Notes: generated from the sequence alone by a model not told the origin. Numbered from the stretch's first letter, positions 8,154 through 17,837 are shown. The stretch: DNA of 28,019 nucleotides from DATGHS01 sp035307785 (GCA_035307785.1 DATGHS010000567.1:1-28019); one strand, 5' to 3'. Numbers and translations are program-made.

Positions 8154-8684
8154 ATGCTATCCCTGTCGCTGGCCGTCGTCCTTTCGTTTTCCCCGGCCCT
8201 GCCGACTGATGATACCAAATCGCAGCCGCCCAAAACCTCCAAGACCGAGCGTAAGCCGAATCCGCTCGCCCCGAGCCTGCCCGAAACAACCGACGAAGAA
8301 GAGGAGAAGTTCGACAAGATCATCGACCGCTTCATCCTCTTTGATACCGGCAAGTTGCCCGGCCCGGAGGGCAAAAAGGCGCTGGAAGATTTCAAGAACC
8401 TGCCGCCGGAATCGATCTTCGCGCTGATCCGAGGTCTGAACAAGGCTGCCGCCATTAACGACAGCTGCCCGGCGCTTATCATCGCTCGCCGCGTCGCCAG
8501 CCAGCTGCGCACAACGAATGACAAAGAGCTGCTGCAATTTGCGCGCGAAAACGTCGGCGCCGGCATCGAGAAATCACGTCACGCTGCCGTACTGAAGGAT
8601 CTGAAATACGAATGCGCGCGCCGGCAAGCCTCCGTTCAAGACGAGAAGACGCCCTCCTTCGGCGGCAGCACGGTGCCAAAGTGA
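8154..8684 (+). CDS. Small exported or anchored protein, unknown function
   Basis: A 176-residue protein beginning MLSLSLAVVLSFSPALPTDD, a short hydrophobic leader compatible with a signal peptide. It continues with a Lys/Pro/Ser-rich linker (about 20-50), an acidic stretch (TTDEEEEKFDKIIDRF) and a helical region (about 60-160; ALEDFKNLPPESIFALIRGL, CPALIIARRVASQLRTTNDK) with the feel of HEAT/ARM-like helices. I do not recognise a named family. The frame is open from 8085, but the start is clearly ATG 8154: GGAGG at 8143-8147 is 6 nt upstream, and a promoter-like sequence lies further up. Similar short exported helical proteins are frequent in planctomycete genomes; no enzymatic motif is visible. 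Confidence 0.75.
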   Translation: MLSLSLAVVLSFSPALPTDDTKSQPPKTSKTERKPNPLAPSLPETTDEEEEKFDKIIDRFILFDTGKLPGPEGKKALEDFKNLPPESIFALIRGLNKAAAINDSCPALIIARRVASQLRTTNDKELLQFARENVGAGIEKSRHAAVLKDLKYECARRQASVQDEKTPSFGGSTVPK

Positions 8685-8725
8685 CGCCCATCCCCGCCCT
8701 CAAGGGCCCGGGTTCGCCGGCCGGC

Positions 8726-9217
8726 TCATAGCAGCATCAATGGCGCCGTGCCGGCCGGCAGGAACTCGCGCCGTTCTTCGATCAGCTGGTGATATTCGGC
8801 CCCCACCTTGCGCTGCCTCCTATCCAAGTCGTATAGCCCCATGGGGTGCACGCGGTTGCGCGCTTCGCGCAGCGCTGTCCCAGTCGATTTGATCCGTGAG
8901 GCTGGACCAGGTGACGCCGACAATCGGCGCGCCGTCCTGGCGCAGGCGCAAGAGCGTGTTCCACTCATTCCAAAGGCGTGCACGGCGCCCCGCTCATTGC
9001 GGACGTTTGTTCCCGTGTGCATTAGCAGCAGGCAATAGCGGTCACAGTGTTGCTCGGCAATGAGGTAGTAGCCGACGAACTCGCCCGAAGCGATCGTCGT
9101 GTAATCCGGCAGCAGCAAGTGCTCGTTGGTGACGTAATAGTCGTTGCCCAAAATCGAGCTTAAGTAGAAGTCCTGGTTGATGAAGAAGTCGTTGTCGGCC
9201 TCCGTTATCGCCTTGGA
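8726..9217 (-). pseudogene. Frameshifted C-terminal remnant of a family-1 glycosyl hydrolase (beta-glucosidase-like)
   Basis: On the minus strand the sequence resembles the end of GH1-like beta-glucosidases, but in pieces. One frame gives DFFINQDFYLSSILGNDYYV, TNEHLLLPDYTTIASGEFVG and CLLLMHTGTNVRNERGAV. A second frame gives LWNEWNTLLRLRQDGAPIVG and VTWSSLTDQIDWDSA. The first frame then resumes with LREARNRVHPMGLYDLDRRQ up to the stop at 8726. Two compensating frameshifts, near 8970-8990 and 8870-8890, are therefore needed to restore the protein. The N-terminal TIM-barrel two-thirds is absent. In related proteins the motif is MHTETN with the catalytic nucleophile Glu; here that codon is GGA (Gly, 9011-9013), so activity would be lost even if the frame were repaired. 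Open frames across this region on either strand are by-products of the decay. Confidence 0.75.
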
Positions 9218-9387
9218 GATCAGGGGAGCGGTAGATCGGCGCTTACGTGGTGGCCGTAGGCGAGGTTCGGCGGCAGAAAACGATTGCCTGTCCGGTAGTT
9301 TTGACAATGAGACGAAGCCGCGCACAGCGGCTACATCGGCGATACATCTGCGATACATCTGCCCGTGCCGAGGGCGAACAAAACCGC

Positions 9388-9416
9388 TTGTTGAGGCTTC
9401 CATGAGGGCATAGACT
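9388..9416 (+). promoter_or_regulatory. Weak promoter-like pair before the MetX-like hydrolase
   Basis: TTGTTG (9388-9393), a 17-nt spacer and TAGACT (9411-9416) lie about 38 nt upstream of ATG 9454. The matches to consensus are moderate, so this is tentative. Confidence 0.28.
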
Positions 9417-9453
9417 CACTCGAAATCGTAGAGGCCGTCTTGGAGAGTGCAAA

Positions 9454-10539
9454 ATGAAGCGGAGCATCATCGGCGTTTTGCTGTTTCTGGGCACGACAGG
9501 GATTTCCAAGGCTGCCGACGTCCCCAAGCCGGTCGAGAAGGATGCCGTCCTTGCGAATTTCAGATTCAGCACCGGAGATGCGCTTCCGGAAGTCAAGATT
9601 CATTACCGCACTCTCGGCGAGGCAGCGCGCGGCGCGGACGGCAAGGTAAATAACGCCGTACTCATCCTGCACGGCACCGGCGGGGCGGGCAGCAACTTCG
9701 TTGAAGGCCGGGGTGGTGAGTTGTTCGCGGCCGAGCTTTTCGGCAAAGGGCAACCGCTCGACGCGACCCGTTACTTCCTCATCATCCCCGACAATCTGGG
9801 TCACGGTAAATCGTCGAAGCCGAGCGACGGCCTGCATGGCCGCTTCCCCCGCTATGGGTACGAGGACATGATCCAGGCGCAACATCGGCTTCTTACCGAA
9901 TCGCTGAAGGTCGATCATTTGCGGCTGGTGCTGGGCACGTCGATGGGCGGCATGCACACCTGGCTTTGGGGCCAGCGCCATCCGGAATTCATGGACGCCC
10001 TTATGCCGCTGGCCAGCTTGCCCACGCAAATCTCCGGCCGCAATCGGCTGTGGCGGAAGACGATCAGCGATGCCATTCGCAACGACCCGGAATGGAAGAA
10101 CGGCGACTACGAGAAGCAACCGCGCTCTCTGCGAACCGCGGCCCAGATGCTCTCCTTCATGTCGAGCAATGCGGTGATCCGGCAACGAGAAGCGCCCACC
10201 TTGCGGGCAGCCGACGAATTTTTCGAGCAGGAAGTCAATCGCCGCCTGCACGGCCTCGACGCGAATGATCTCTTGTACGCGGTGGAAGCTTCCTGGGATT
10301 ACGACCCGGCTCCCGGGTTGAAGAGGATTCGTGCCCCGCTGCTGGCCATTAACTTTACCGACGACTTGATCAATCCGCCCGAATTGCGAATCTTGGAGAA
10401 AGCAATCAAAGACGTACCGAAGGGCAAGGCGATTGTTGTCCCGGCCAGCGCGGAGACAATCGGCCACGGCACGCACACCAAGGCCGCCACATGGAAGGGG
10501 TATTTGGAGCAGTTGTTCAAGGAATCGGAGCGGCGGTGA
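9454..10539 (+). CDS. Secreted alpha/beta hydrolase, homoserine O-acetyltransferase (MetX)-like
   Basis: A 361-residue alpha/beta-hydrolase-fold protein of the MetX-like group. An N-terminal signal peptide is visible (residues 1-20, MKRSIIGVLLFLGTTGISKA). Fold motifs follow: ILHGTGGAGSNF (oxyanion region, about 71-82), IIPDNLGHGKSSKP, the nucleophile elbow LGTSMGGMH with Ser163, the acid in INFTDDLINPPE (Asp303 or Asp304) and the base in ETIGHGTHTKA (His338 or His341). True MetX makes O-acetyl-homoserine in the cytoplasm; an exported protein with this layout is more likely a periplasmic esterase or acyltransferase, so I do not assign metX. GGAGAG at 9442-9447 is 6 nt from ATG 9454, which fixes the start. 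No methionine genes are nearby. Confidence 0.88.
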   Translation: MKRSIIGVLLFLGTTGISKAADVPKPVEKDAVLANFRFSTGDALPEVKIHYRTLGEAARGADGKVNNAVLILHGTGGAGSNFVEGRGGELFAAELFGKGQPLDATRYFLIIPDNLGHGKSSKPSDGLHGRFPRYGYEDMIQAQHRLLTESLKVDHLRLVLGTSMGGMHTWLWGQRHPEFMDALMPLASLPTQISGRNRLWRKTISDAIRNDPEWKNGDYEKQPRSLRTAAQMLSFMSSNAVIRQREAPTLRAADEFFEQEVNRRLHGLDANDLLYAVEASWDYDPAPGLKRIRAPLLAINFTDDLINPPELRILEKAIKDVPKGKAIVVPASAETIGHGTHTKAATWKGYLEQLFKESERR

Positions 10540-11037
10540 AACTCGGAGATGAGTGGCGACACCTAATTCAAACTCCTCCCGCGCACGGTTATTGACCATT
10601 TCTGACTTTCCGGGTGCTCGCTTCACCAACATCATTGCCGGAACTGCTTGGCATAGCGGCGACTTGCGGCGAACGCTAGACACCTTCGCACACTTGGTCG
10701 AAAAAAGTCGAAAAGTGAGTTGGTGAAGTGCCCATTTCACGACGCAGCCTATTTAGAAACATGTTGCGACGTCTGTTTCTCATCGTTGCGGCCTCTTGGC
10801 TGTGGATCTACCGCCTCGTGCCGAGCCCTTTCGCTGCCGAAAGAAGTATACGCTACGTTTAGTGGACAGACGTTCAAATCATCGGAGATTCTGGCATTGA
10901 TTTGCTTGCCGAGATTCGTGACCGGAGTGAGAGCAGTTCGAGTGAATTGCATTTGCCCTGTGTTCCTCATCACAGAAGCTGCGATTTCTCCGAGTGCCTT
11001 TGAATTGTAAGTTTTTTCCCCGACACGTGCTCGCGGT
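10540..11037. other. Intergenic region without a supported gene
   Basis: About 500 bases between the hydrolase and csrA, both of which end here. Open frames exist but none has a ribosome binding site or recognisable protein sequence. Structures seen: a perfect 10-bp inverted repeat CTTCACCAAC (10621-10630) / GTTGGTGAAG (10719-10728) 88 nt apart, and a repeated GTCGAAAA between about 10698 and 10715. A 33-codon frame from ATG 10761 reads like a signal peptide (MLRRLFLIVAASWLWIYRLV) but stops at once and lacks a ribosome binding site. The region may be a decayed gene or untranslated DNA. Confidence 0.5.
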
Positions 11038-11253
11038 TCACGCGGTCGTGGGTGGCGACGTAGATTGTTCCCTCCCATCCCGCGCTGCCGACACGTTGGC
11101 GTCTGGTCGTATTAGCTCCCCGCGCAATATGCGGATGGCAGGGGCCGCCCTTATGGCCAGCCGGACTTTCTGGCCATGGATCGCCACTACCGTCACACGG
11201 ATGTCTCCAGCGATGACGATTTCTTCGCCGATACGTCGAGTAAGGACCAACAT
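11038..11253 (-). CDS. csrA: Carbon storage regulator CsrA
   Basis: A 71-residue RNA-binding protein that dimerises and blocks or stabilises target mRNAs at GGA motifs, often over the Shine-Dalgarno. The N-terminal strand MLVLTRRIGEEIVI matches the CsrA signature (MLVLsRk.gE.I.I), followed by GDIRVTVVAIHGQKVRLAIR and the C-terminal AAPAIRILRGEL. Arg44, the key RNA-contact residue in characterised CsrA proteins, is present in ILRGE, although the usual HREE is altered. The C-terminal tail (49-71) is longer and Ser/Thr/Pro-rich. The frame is open to 11391, but ATG 11253 with AAGGAGG at 11263-11269 is the evident start. This strong site is itself a GGA motif, so autoregulation is possible. The gene lies downstream of a stand-alone receiver gene, separated by a hairpin. 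Confidence 0.93.
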   Translation of the reverse strand: MLVLTRRIGEEIVIAGDIRVTVVAIHGQKVRLAIRAAPAIRILRGELIRPDANVSAARDGREQSTSPPTTA

Positions 11254-11304
11254 GATTTGTTCCCTCCTTGAAAGTTCATGGTGCCGCGGATGTTCGATGT
11301 ATAA

Positions 11305-11366
11305 GGGGGAAAAGCTGCAGGTGGTGTGGATTGGCATTGATGGTAAGACTGCCCTGCAGCTCCCCC
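11305..11366 (-). promoter_or_regulatory. Strong hairpin in the receiver-csrA intergenic leader
   Basis: The arm 11353-11366 (CCTGCAGCTCCCCC on the plus strand) pairs with 11305-11321 (GGGGGA...GCTGCAGG) through 14 base pairs with a 3-nt bulge; the loop is 31 nt. On the minus strand it begins 7 nt after the receiver stop and ends about 35 nt before the csrA ribosome binding site. No T run follows it, so it may be an attenuator, processing site or stability element rather than a plain terminator. Confidence 0.55.
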
Positions 11367-11372
11367 AAGTTG

Positions 11373-11867
11373 TCATTTCCTGCTCGCGCAACCATTGCCT
11401 GACCAGAGTCGCTCGGCGGGCACGCCAACTGCCAACAATCTCAGGGTATGGGCTAGTTGCTTCATGCTAAACGGCTTATCGATCACGTACTCAGCTCCGC
11501 GCCCGATCAGCTCATCAGCCTTATCGGCACCCATGTCGCCGCTCATGAAACAAGCCACGACTCCGGGATTCAGCGCGCGCAAGGTGTCGAGAGTGGAAGG
11601 TCCATTCAGGACCGGCATGTGCACATCCAACAGCACTACCGATATGTTCTCCCGCTCTTTCTGGTACAACTCGATTGCTTCGTGGCCATTCTTGGCGAGC
11701 CACACATCAAACCCTTCTCGTTCGAGAGCCATTTGCACCATAATACTCACAAGGCGATCGTCATCGACCACCAACACTCCAAGCGACTGCTCGACCGTCG
11801 GCAAATCGTCATCCGCTTGGGGCTTTTCGACCGGCGCACCTATACGACCGTGGTAATTGGACCTCAT
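11373..11867 (-). CDS. Stand-alone response-regulator receiver protein (CheY-like)
   Basis: A 164-residue protein with one receiver domain (about 29-150) and no output domain. The acidic pocket is VLVVDDDRL (Asp35-37), the phospho-acceptor is Asp81 in VVLLDVHMPVLNG, the switch Ser109 is in CFMSGDMG and Lys131 is in YVIDKPFS. The N-terminal 28 residues and the tail after 150 are unstructured-looking. The frame extends to 11903, but AGGAGGG at 11874-11880, 6 nt before ATG 11867, defines the start. It is transcribed toward csrA and divergently from the histidine kinase, 276 nt away. It may be a phosphate sink or a partner of that kinase or of an unlinked one; the sequence cannot tell. Confidence 0.9.
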   Translation of the reverse strand: MRSNYHGRIGAPVEKPQADDDLPTVEQSLGVLVVDDDRLVSIMVQMALEREGFDVWLAKNGHEAIELYQKERENISVVLLDVHMPVLNGPSTLDTLRALNPGVVACFMSGDMGADKADELIGRGAEYVIDKPFSMKQLAHTLRLLAVGVPAERLWSGNGCASRK

Positions 11868-11902
11868 GCTTATCCCTCCTCGCGTTGTGAGTGGGCAGCG
11901 CA

Positions 11903-11934
11903 CATTCCTTCCATAGGGAAGTGCTCAAGGAATG
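11903..11934. repeat. Inverted repeat in the divergent promoter region
   Basis: CATTCCTT (11903-11910) and AAGGAATG (11927-11934) form a perfect 8-bp inverted repeat with a 16-nt centre, upstream of the receiver gene and between two divergent signalling genes. It could be an operator for the NarL-type regulator encoded at 14752, or a leader hairpin; neither is shown. Confidence 0.35.
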
Positions 11935-12076
11935 CCCTCGCGCCTGGACGATCGCTGAGACAGCTTGATAACGCGTTGCGATATGCTAACCGGCCATCAG
12001 GGAACTGTCAGTCGGGGCGGGGGGAAACAGCTTTTGTGGGAGAAACCCTGATACATTGCGCTTGGCATCGTCCGCC

Positions 12077-12104
12077 TTAACCTCCGCGCGGCGCTGGTTA
12101 GAAT
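12077..12104 (+). promoter_or_regulatory. Putative promoter of the histidine kinase gene
   Basis: TTAACC (12077-12082), a 16-nt spacer and TAGAAT (12099-12104, one mismatch to TATAAT) lie 39 nt upstream of ATG 12144. Confidence 0.35.
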
Positions 12105-12143
12105 GAGAACGTATCACAAAAGGGCTAACAAGGGCGTTTACCG

Positions 12144-14751
<2,608 letters not shown>

Positions 14752-14765
<14 letters not shown>

Positions 14766-15423
14766 ACCCAGCAAACGAGCGCGGATCCTGATCGTCGACG
14801 ACCACCCCACCGTGCGCGAAGGGCTGGCGGTGCGCATTGGCCAGGAACCCGGCCTGGAAGTCTGCGGCGAGGCCGCCGACATGACCGAGGCCCTGCGCCT
14901 GGTCGCCGAGACACAACCCGACGTGGCCGTCATTGACATCTCCCTCAAGAGCGGCAGCGGCATCGACCTGATCAAGCGGATTAAGGACCGCGACGATACG
15001 GTCCGCATGCTGGTCTGGTCCATGCACAGCGAATCGCTCTACGCTGAGCGCGCTCTGCGTGCCGGCGCACTGGGCTACGTCAACAAAGACCAGGTCACGG
15101 AAAAGATTATCGAAGCCATCCTGCGGGTGCTGGAAGGCAAGGTCTGGTTGAGTGAGGCGATGGCCGAGCGCTTGCTAAAGCGGGCGGTCGGGGCGGGGCG
15201 GCCAGTAGGCATGCACTCGCCACTCGAAGTGTTGGCCGATCGCGAACTGGAAGTGTTCCGCCTGATCGGCGAAGGCGTCAAGACGGCGGACATTGCCGAA
15301 CGGCTGCACCTGAGCGTCAAGACCGTCGAAACCTACCGTGATCGAATTCGCCAGAAACTGGATCTGAGCGACGGCACGAAGCTCGCTCACTACGCCACCC
15401 AGTGGATGTTGGAAAATCGGTGA
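14752..15423 (+). CDS. NarL/FixJ-family response regulator (receiver plus LuxR-type HTH)
   Basis: A 223-residue DNA-binding regulator. The receiver domain (about 10-125) has Asp16-17 in LIVDDHPTVREGL, phospho-acceptor Asp62 in VAVIDISLKSGSG, switch Ser90 and Lys112 (GYVNKDQ). The LuxR/GerE helix-turn-helix is at about 158-223: LADRELEVFRLIGEGVKTAD, then IAERLHLSVKTVETYRDRIR. The start is GTG 14752, inside the end of the kinase gene (14-nt overlap), with GAGGA at 14741-14745. This translational coupling and the HisKA_3 type of the kinase argue that the kinase phosphorylates it. Targets are unknown; the divergent region 11868-12143 with its inverted repeat is one candidate. Confidence 0.94.
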
Positions 15424-15571
15424 CGGCGAAAATTCACCATCTCCGATTTATCTATTCACTCGTTCACTTCTGCGCTACTATCCACGGCATGCCAAAGTTG
15501 TCAGGAACCCAGTCAGGAACCGTTATTCAAAAACGAACGAAACTGTTTTAACACCGAGCTCCAAAATGACG

Positions 15572-15596
15572 AAAGCCCTGGACGAGCCAGGGCTTT
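15572..15596. terminator. Bidirectional terminator between convergent genes
   Basis: AAAGCCCTGG (15572-15581) and CCAGGGCTTT (15587-15596) form a perfect 10-bp stem with a 5-nt loop. It lies between the response regulator (ends 15423) and the exported protein (ends 15621 on the minus strand). The A/T ends of the stem give short T runs on both strands. Confidence 0.7.
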
Positions 15597-15620
15597 GTCG
15601 ATGTTCGGCCGACTGCAGCG

Positions 15621-16688
15621 TTACCCCATAATCGGAGCGGCCGTAAAGTCGTAATTGATGCCAGTGTTGCCCGAGGTCAGCTTGATACCGGTAATCAGTG
15701 AAACCGACGCGCTGGCGCCATCAGTCGAGCCATTGACCGTTCCGGCACTGGAGCCAAGGGCCATGTAGCCACCTGGTAGCGTACTGATGTCCTCCGAGAC
15801 GCTGTAATTACCGGGCGCCAGATTGCCGAACGTGTAGAAGCCATTGGCATCGGTCGTGGTCGTGAAGGTGGCGAACACATTGCCGTTATTGTCGTATTCC
15901 ATGAGCGTCATTCGCACACCCCCGATGCCGTTGCCGCTTCGCGGGTTGGTCACATAACCGGATAGGCTCGCCGTGACAATGGGCGGAGCATTGCCGTCGG
16001 CGCCGATGACCCACTCCTCGAAACCCCCTTGGGCGCTTTCGTTGACACCGAATTTGGAATACAGATAGACATAGGCGCCGCCGTTGAAGACCGCGTCGGG
16101 CACATATAGCGCCATGTCGGATTGGCCGTTCCCGGTCGAGAGTCGGGAGTTGAGTTCCACCCAATTGCCGGCGCCCATGTCGTAGACTGCCGACTGGCCG
16201 CCCAAAGTCTTGGTGCCGGGGTCGTAGTTACTCAGGTTTCCCTTGTTGCTCACGAAAAGCCGTAACTCATCCAACGACAGGAACGGAGAAGAGCCCTGCT
16301 CGTTGATGCCCAGCAGGAATTCGCGATACGTTACGCCTCCAACTTGCACGGTTGGCACACTGCTCAGCTTCAACGAACGCGTGTAGTTCGCGCTTGACTT
16401 TTCGTCGAATTGCAAGGGCCGGGCATCGGTGTTGTAGCCTTGTTCAATGCCGGTGCCGTTGTGCCCCTGGATGCGGACTACGGGATCGAAAATCCCCGTT
16501 CCACCTTTCTGATCGTATTGGTAGAAGATCGCGCCGTTGATCGAGCCGATTGCGCCGGCGGTGGTGAGATCGACGGTGGCCGAGGGAACGCAGCGGTCTT
16601 CCATCGTTTCCAGTCTTAGCGATGAGCGCCGGGAGGATTGGGGCGAGCGAGTCGAGGGGGTTTTCCAAAACCGAAGCCAATCGAACAT
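15621..16688 (-). CDS. Exported protein with planctomycete LExxEDRxVPS tag and C-terminal SdrD-B/Cna-B-like domain
   Basis: A 355-residue protein. Its N-terminus (WLRFWKTPSTRS..., then SSLRLETMEDRCVPSA at 22-37) carries the basic segment and 'LExxEDRxVPSA' motif found at the start of many large planctomycete surface proteins, probably an export or sorting signal. The middle (about 40-235) has no recognised family but is rich in Gly, Asn, Ser and aromatic residues (e.g. EFLLGINEQGSSPFLSLDEL). The C-terminal 110 residues look like an SdrD-B/Cna-B (prealbumin-like) fold: SLSGYVTN, TTTTDANGFYTFGNLAPGNY and SVSEDISTLPGGYMALGSSA. There is no PEP-CTERM or LPXTG at the end. I take ATG 16688 as the start because the 60 residues upstream do not look coding. 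The long leader has a GEMM-I riboswitch. Likely role: a cell-surface or matrix protein controlled by a cyclic dinucleotide. Confidence 0.8.
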   Translation of the reverse strand: MFDWLRFWKTPSTRSPQSSRRSSLRLETMEDRCVPSATVDLTTAGAIGSINGAIFYQYDQKGGTGIFDPVVRIQGHNGTGIEQGYNTDARPLQFDEKSSANYTRSLKLSSVPTVQVGGVTYREFLLGINEQGSSPFLSLDELRLFVSNKGNLSNYDPGTKTLGGQSAVYDMGAGNWVELNSRLSTGNGQSDMALYVPDAVFNGGAYVYLYSKFGVNESAQGGFEEWVIGADGNAPPIVTASLSGYVTNPRSGNGIGGVRMTLMEYDNNGNVFATFTTTTDANGFYTFGNLAPGNYSVSEDISTLPGGYMALGSSAGTVNGSTDGASASVSLITGIKLTSGNTGINYDFTAAPIMG

Positions 16689-16883
16689 GACGGGTTTCGC
16701 CTTTCTGAAGTTGGGGATTGAATCCAATAAATGTTGTGGCCGCCAACCAACGTCCATGACCAAAGCAATCCGCGCGCAATGATTCCGTGCGCACAGACCC
16801 ACGCTGTGCCGATGTTGCGTCTGTCGGGGCGAATAAAGCTGGGCGCCAGGCGAGGCAAGCGCCATCAATGGCGAGCGACTGGT

Positions 16884-16923
16884 ACGGAATTGCTATTGGG
16901 ACAAGAGGGCAAAGCAATTCCGT
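16884..16923. repeat. Perfect 11-bp inverted repeat in the leader of the exported-protein gene
   Basis: ACGGAATTGCT (16884-16894) and AGCAATTCCGT (16913-16923) pair perfectly around an 18-nt loop. It lies between the riboswitch and the gene start on the minus strand and would form a stable mRNA hairpin. No T run follows. Confidence 0.5.
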
Positions 16924-16996
16924 CAAAATTCGGGGACGGTAGCTTTGCGAAGATACGAACGGGCAGGTCGCGCAACGGCATGGCTTTTTTCCCCGC

Positions 16997-17045
16997 AAAA
17001 CCGAAGTCCGCGAGCCGGGCGCGAGCTCGAATCGTGTCCCTTCGG
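16997..17045 (-). terminator. Terminator-like expression platform of the riboswitch
   Basis: On the minus strand CCGAAG (complement of 17040-17045) can pair with CTTCGG (complement of 17001-17006), which is followed by four T (16997-17000). An inner stem CGAGC/GCTCG (17011-17015 with 17025-17029) lies inside. The first arm overlaps the 3' edge of the riboswitch, the arrangement expected when ligand binding and terminator formation compete. Confidence 0.45.
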
Positions 17046-17117
17046 CAACCTGGCGATCCGGCGGTGAACCGGACCCATGGCTTTGCGTCCCCGCCTTACG
17101 GCGGGTTTGCCAGTTCG
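17044..17117 (-). promoter_or_regulatory. GEMM-I (cyclic-di-GMP class I) riboswitch aptamer
   Basis: Read on the minus strand this has the core of the GEMM-I family (Rfam RF01051): GGCAAACC (17104-17111), a 6-bp stem CCCGCC/GGCGGG capped by a GUAA tetraloop (17090-17105), the near-invariant GGACGCAAAGCC (17079-17090), a second arm GGTCCGG/CCGGATC (17055-17075), and the closing GCCAGGTTGCC (17044-17054). The tetraloop and the receptor-side arm match the known tertiary contact. The base equivalent to G20 of the Vc2 aptamer, which pairs with ligand, is G here, favouring cyclic-di-GMP over 3',3'-cGAMP. It lies about 350 nt upstream of the exported-protein ATG, with a terminator-like sequence directly after it. 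No diguanylate cyclase is in the window. Confidence 0.82.
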
Positions 17118-17192
17118 GGGATGATGAAACCAGACCAACAAAGCCACTGCGCAAAATAAAGCGCAGGACCGCGTGAAGGCCTGTCGATATGA

Positions 17193-17221
17193 ACCTTAGT
17201 TCGCAAAATCGGAGACGTCAA
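17193..17221 (-). promoter_or_regulatory. Putative promoter of the riboswitch transcript
   Basis: The minus strand reads TTGACG (complement of 17216-17221), a 17-nt spacer, then TAAGGT (17193-17198). The -35 is near consensus and the -10 is poor. Transcription would begin near 17186, about 70 nt before the aptamer. Confidence 0.35.
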
Positions 17222-17289
17222 ATCGAAAACAAGAAATAAATGCCAAAATTTGGATATATCCATACGCACTGACTCGTCCCGGGAATTCA

Positions 17290-17800
17290 CCCGAGAATTG
17301 GGTCATTTTAGGTGCTGCAGCCTCCAGCAAAGCAGGTTACCGTCACGCATTGGCAATTGGTGTCGGTCCTATCGCCGTGCGCGGTATGAGGACTGCCATG
17401 AAAACTAATCGGGGGATGGACAACAAAATCCCCTCCCCAAGGCAGGGGGCAATTCAGGAAAACCAACCGAGCAAGAACAGCGTAGATGCAACGGGTTGCC
17501 GGCGGCGGAGGGCGTAAGGGCTGTTAACAGTCTGCCATGCGTGCTCTCGCTTGCGCGAGGCTACAATTTCGGGTTCGTGGCAACCGTCCGGACCATACTG
17601 ACACGCGGGCTCAAAGCACCAAGTCATTACCGGCCTCTGCCGCCAGCAGGCCCCGCTACGGAACATCATAGCCGCCGCCCTGCCACTTTTCATGATTTCA
17701 GGGGTGCCGCGCGCGGCATGACATGCTGACACCGATTATTCAGTGCCAGTGTCATGAGATGCGGAGCTGCCGCCTTCCGCTCCATCATTTCGTTCTTGAA
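17290..17800. other. Intergenic region without a supported gene
   Basis: Roughly 500 bases with no open frame that carries a ribosome binding site or a recognisable protein. Minor structures: GGGGAT/ATCCCC at 17412-17433, and CTCGC/GCGAG in the short hairpin near 17540-17556. I see no tRNA or mobile-element ends. Confidence 0.5.
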
Positions 17801-17808
17801 GCAACGAT

Positions 17809-17837
17809 TTGCAAAAAGATCAGCCAACGATTATAAC
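17809..17837 (+). promoter_or_regulatory. Putative sigma-70 promoter of the zinc-ribbon gene
   Basis: TTGCAA (17809-17814), a 17-nt spacer and TATAAC (17832-17837, one mismatch to consensus). Predicted transcription start is near 17844, 20 nt before ATG 17864. Confidence 0.5.

Noticed and set aside
9240..9300. Minus-strand stretch reading FLPPNLAYG, like the FKBP-type isomerase motif
   Set aside because: Only a handful of residues match and the flanking sequence does not continue as an FKBP domain; likely coincidence.
9340..9361. Two tandem copies of CGATACATCTG
   Set aside because: A single 11-nt duplication, too short to be an array or CRISPR; probably replication slippage.
9331..10740. 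469-codon minus-strand open frame opposite the MetX-like hydrolase
   Set aside because: It mirrors a gene with clear catalytic residues and a ribosome binding site; the antisense product resembles no family.
10761..10862. 33-codon frame resembling a signal peptide
   Set aside because: There is no ribosome binding site and it stops right after the hydrophobic stretch; it may be a remnant but is not supportable as a gene.
16444..17154. Minus-strand open frame of 236 codons across the riboswitch region
   Set aside because: It overlaps the GEMM-I aptamer and the exported-protein gene in another frame and has no protein-like features.
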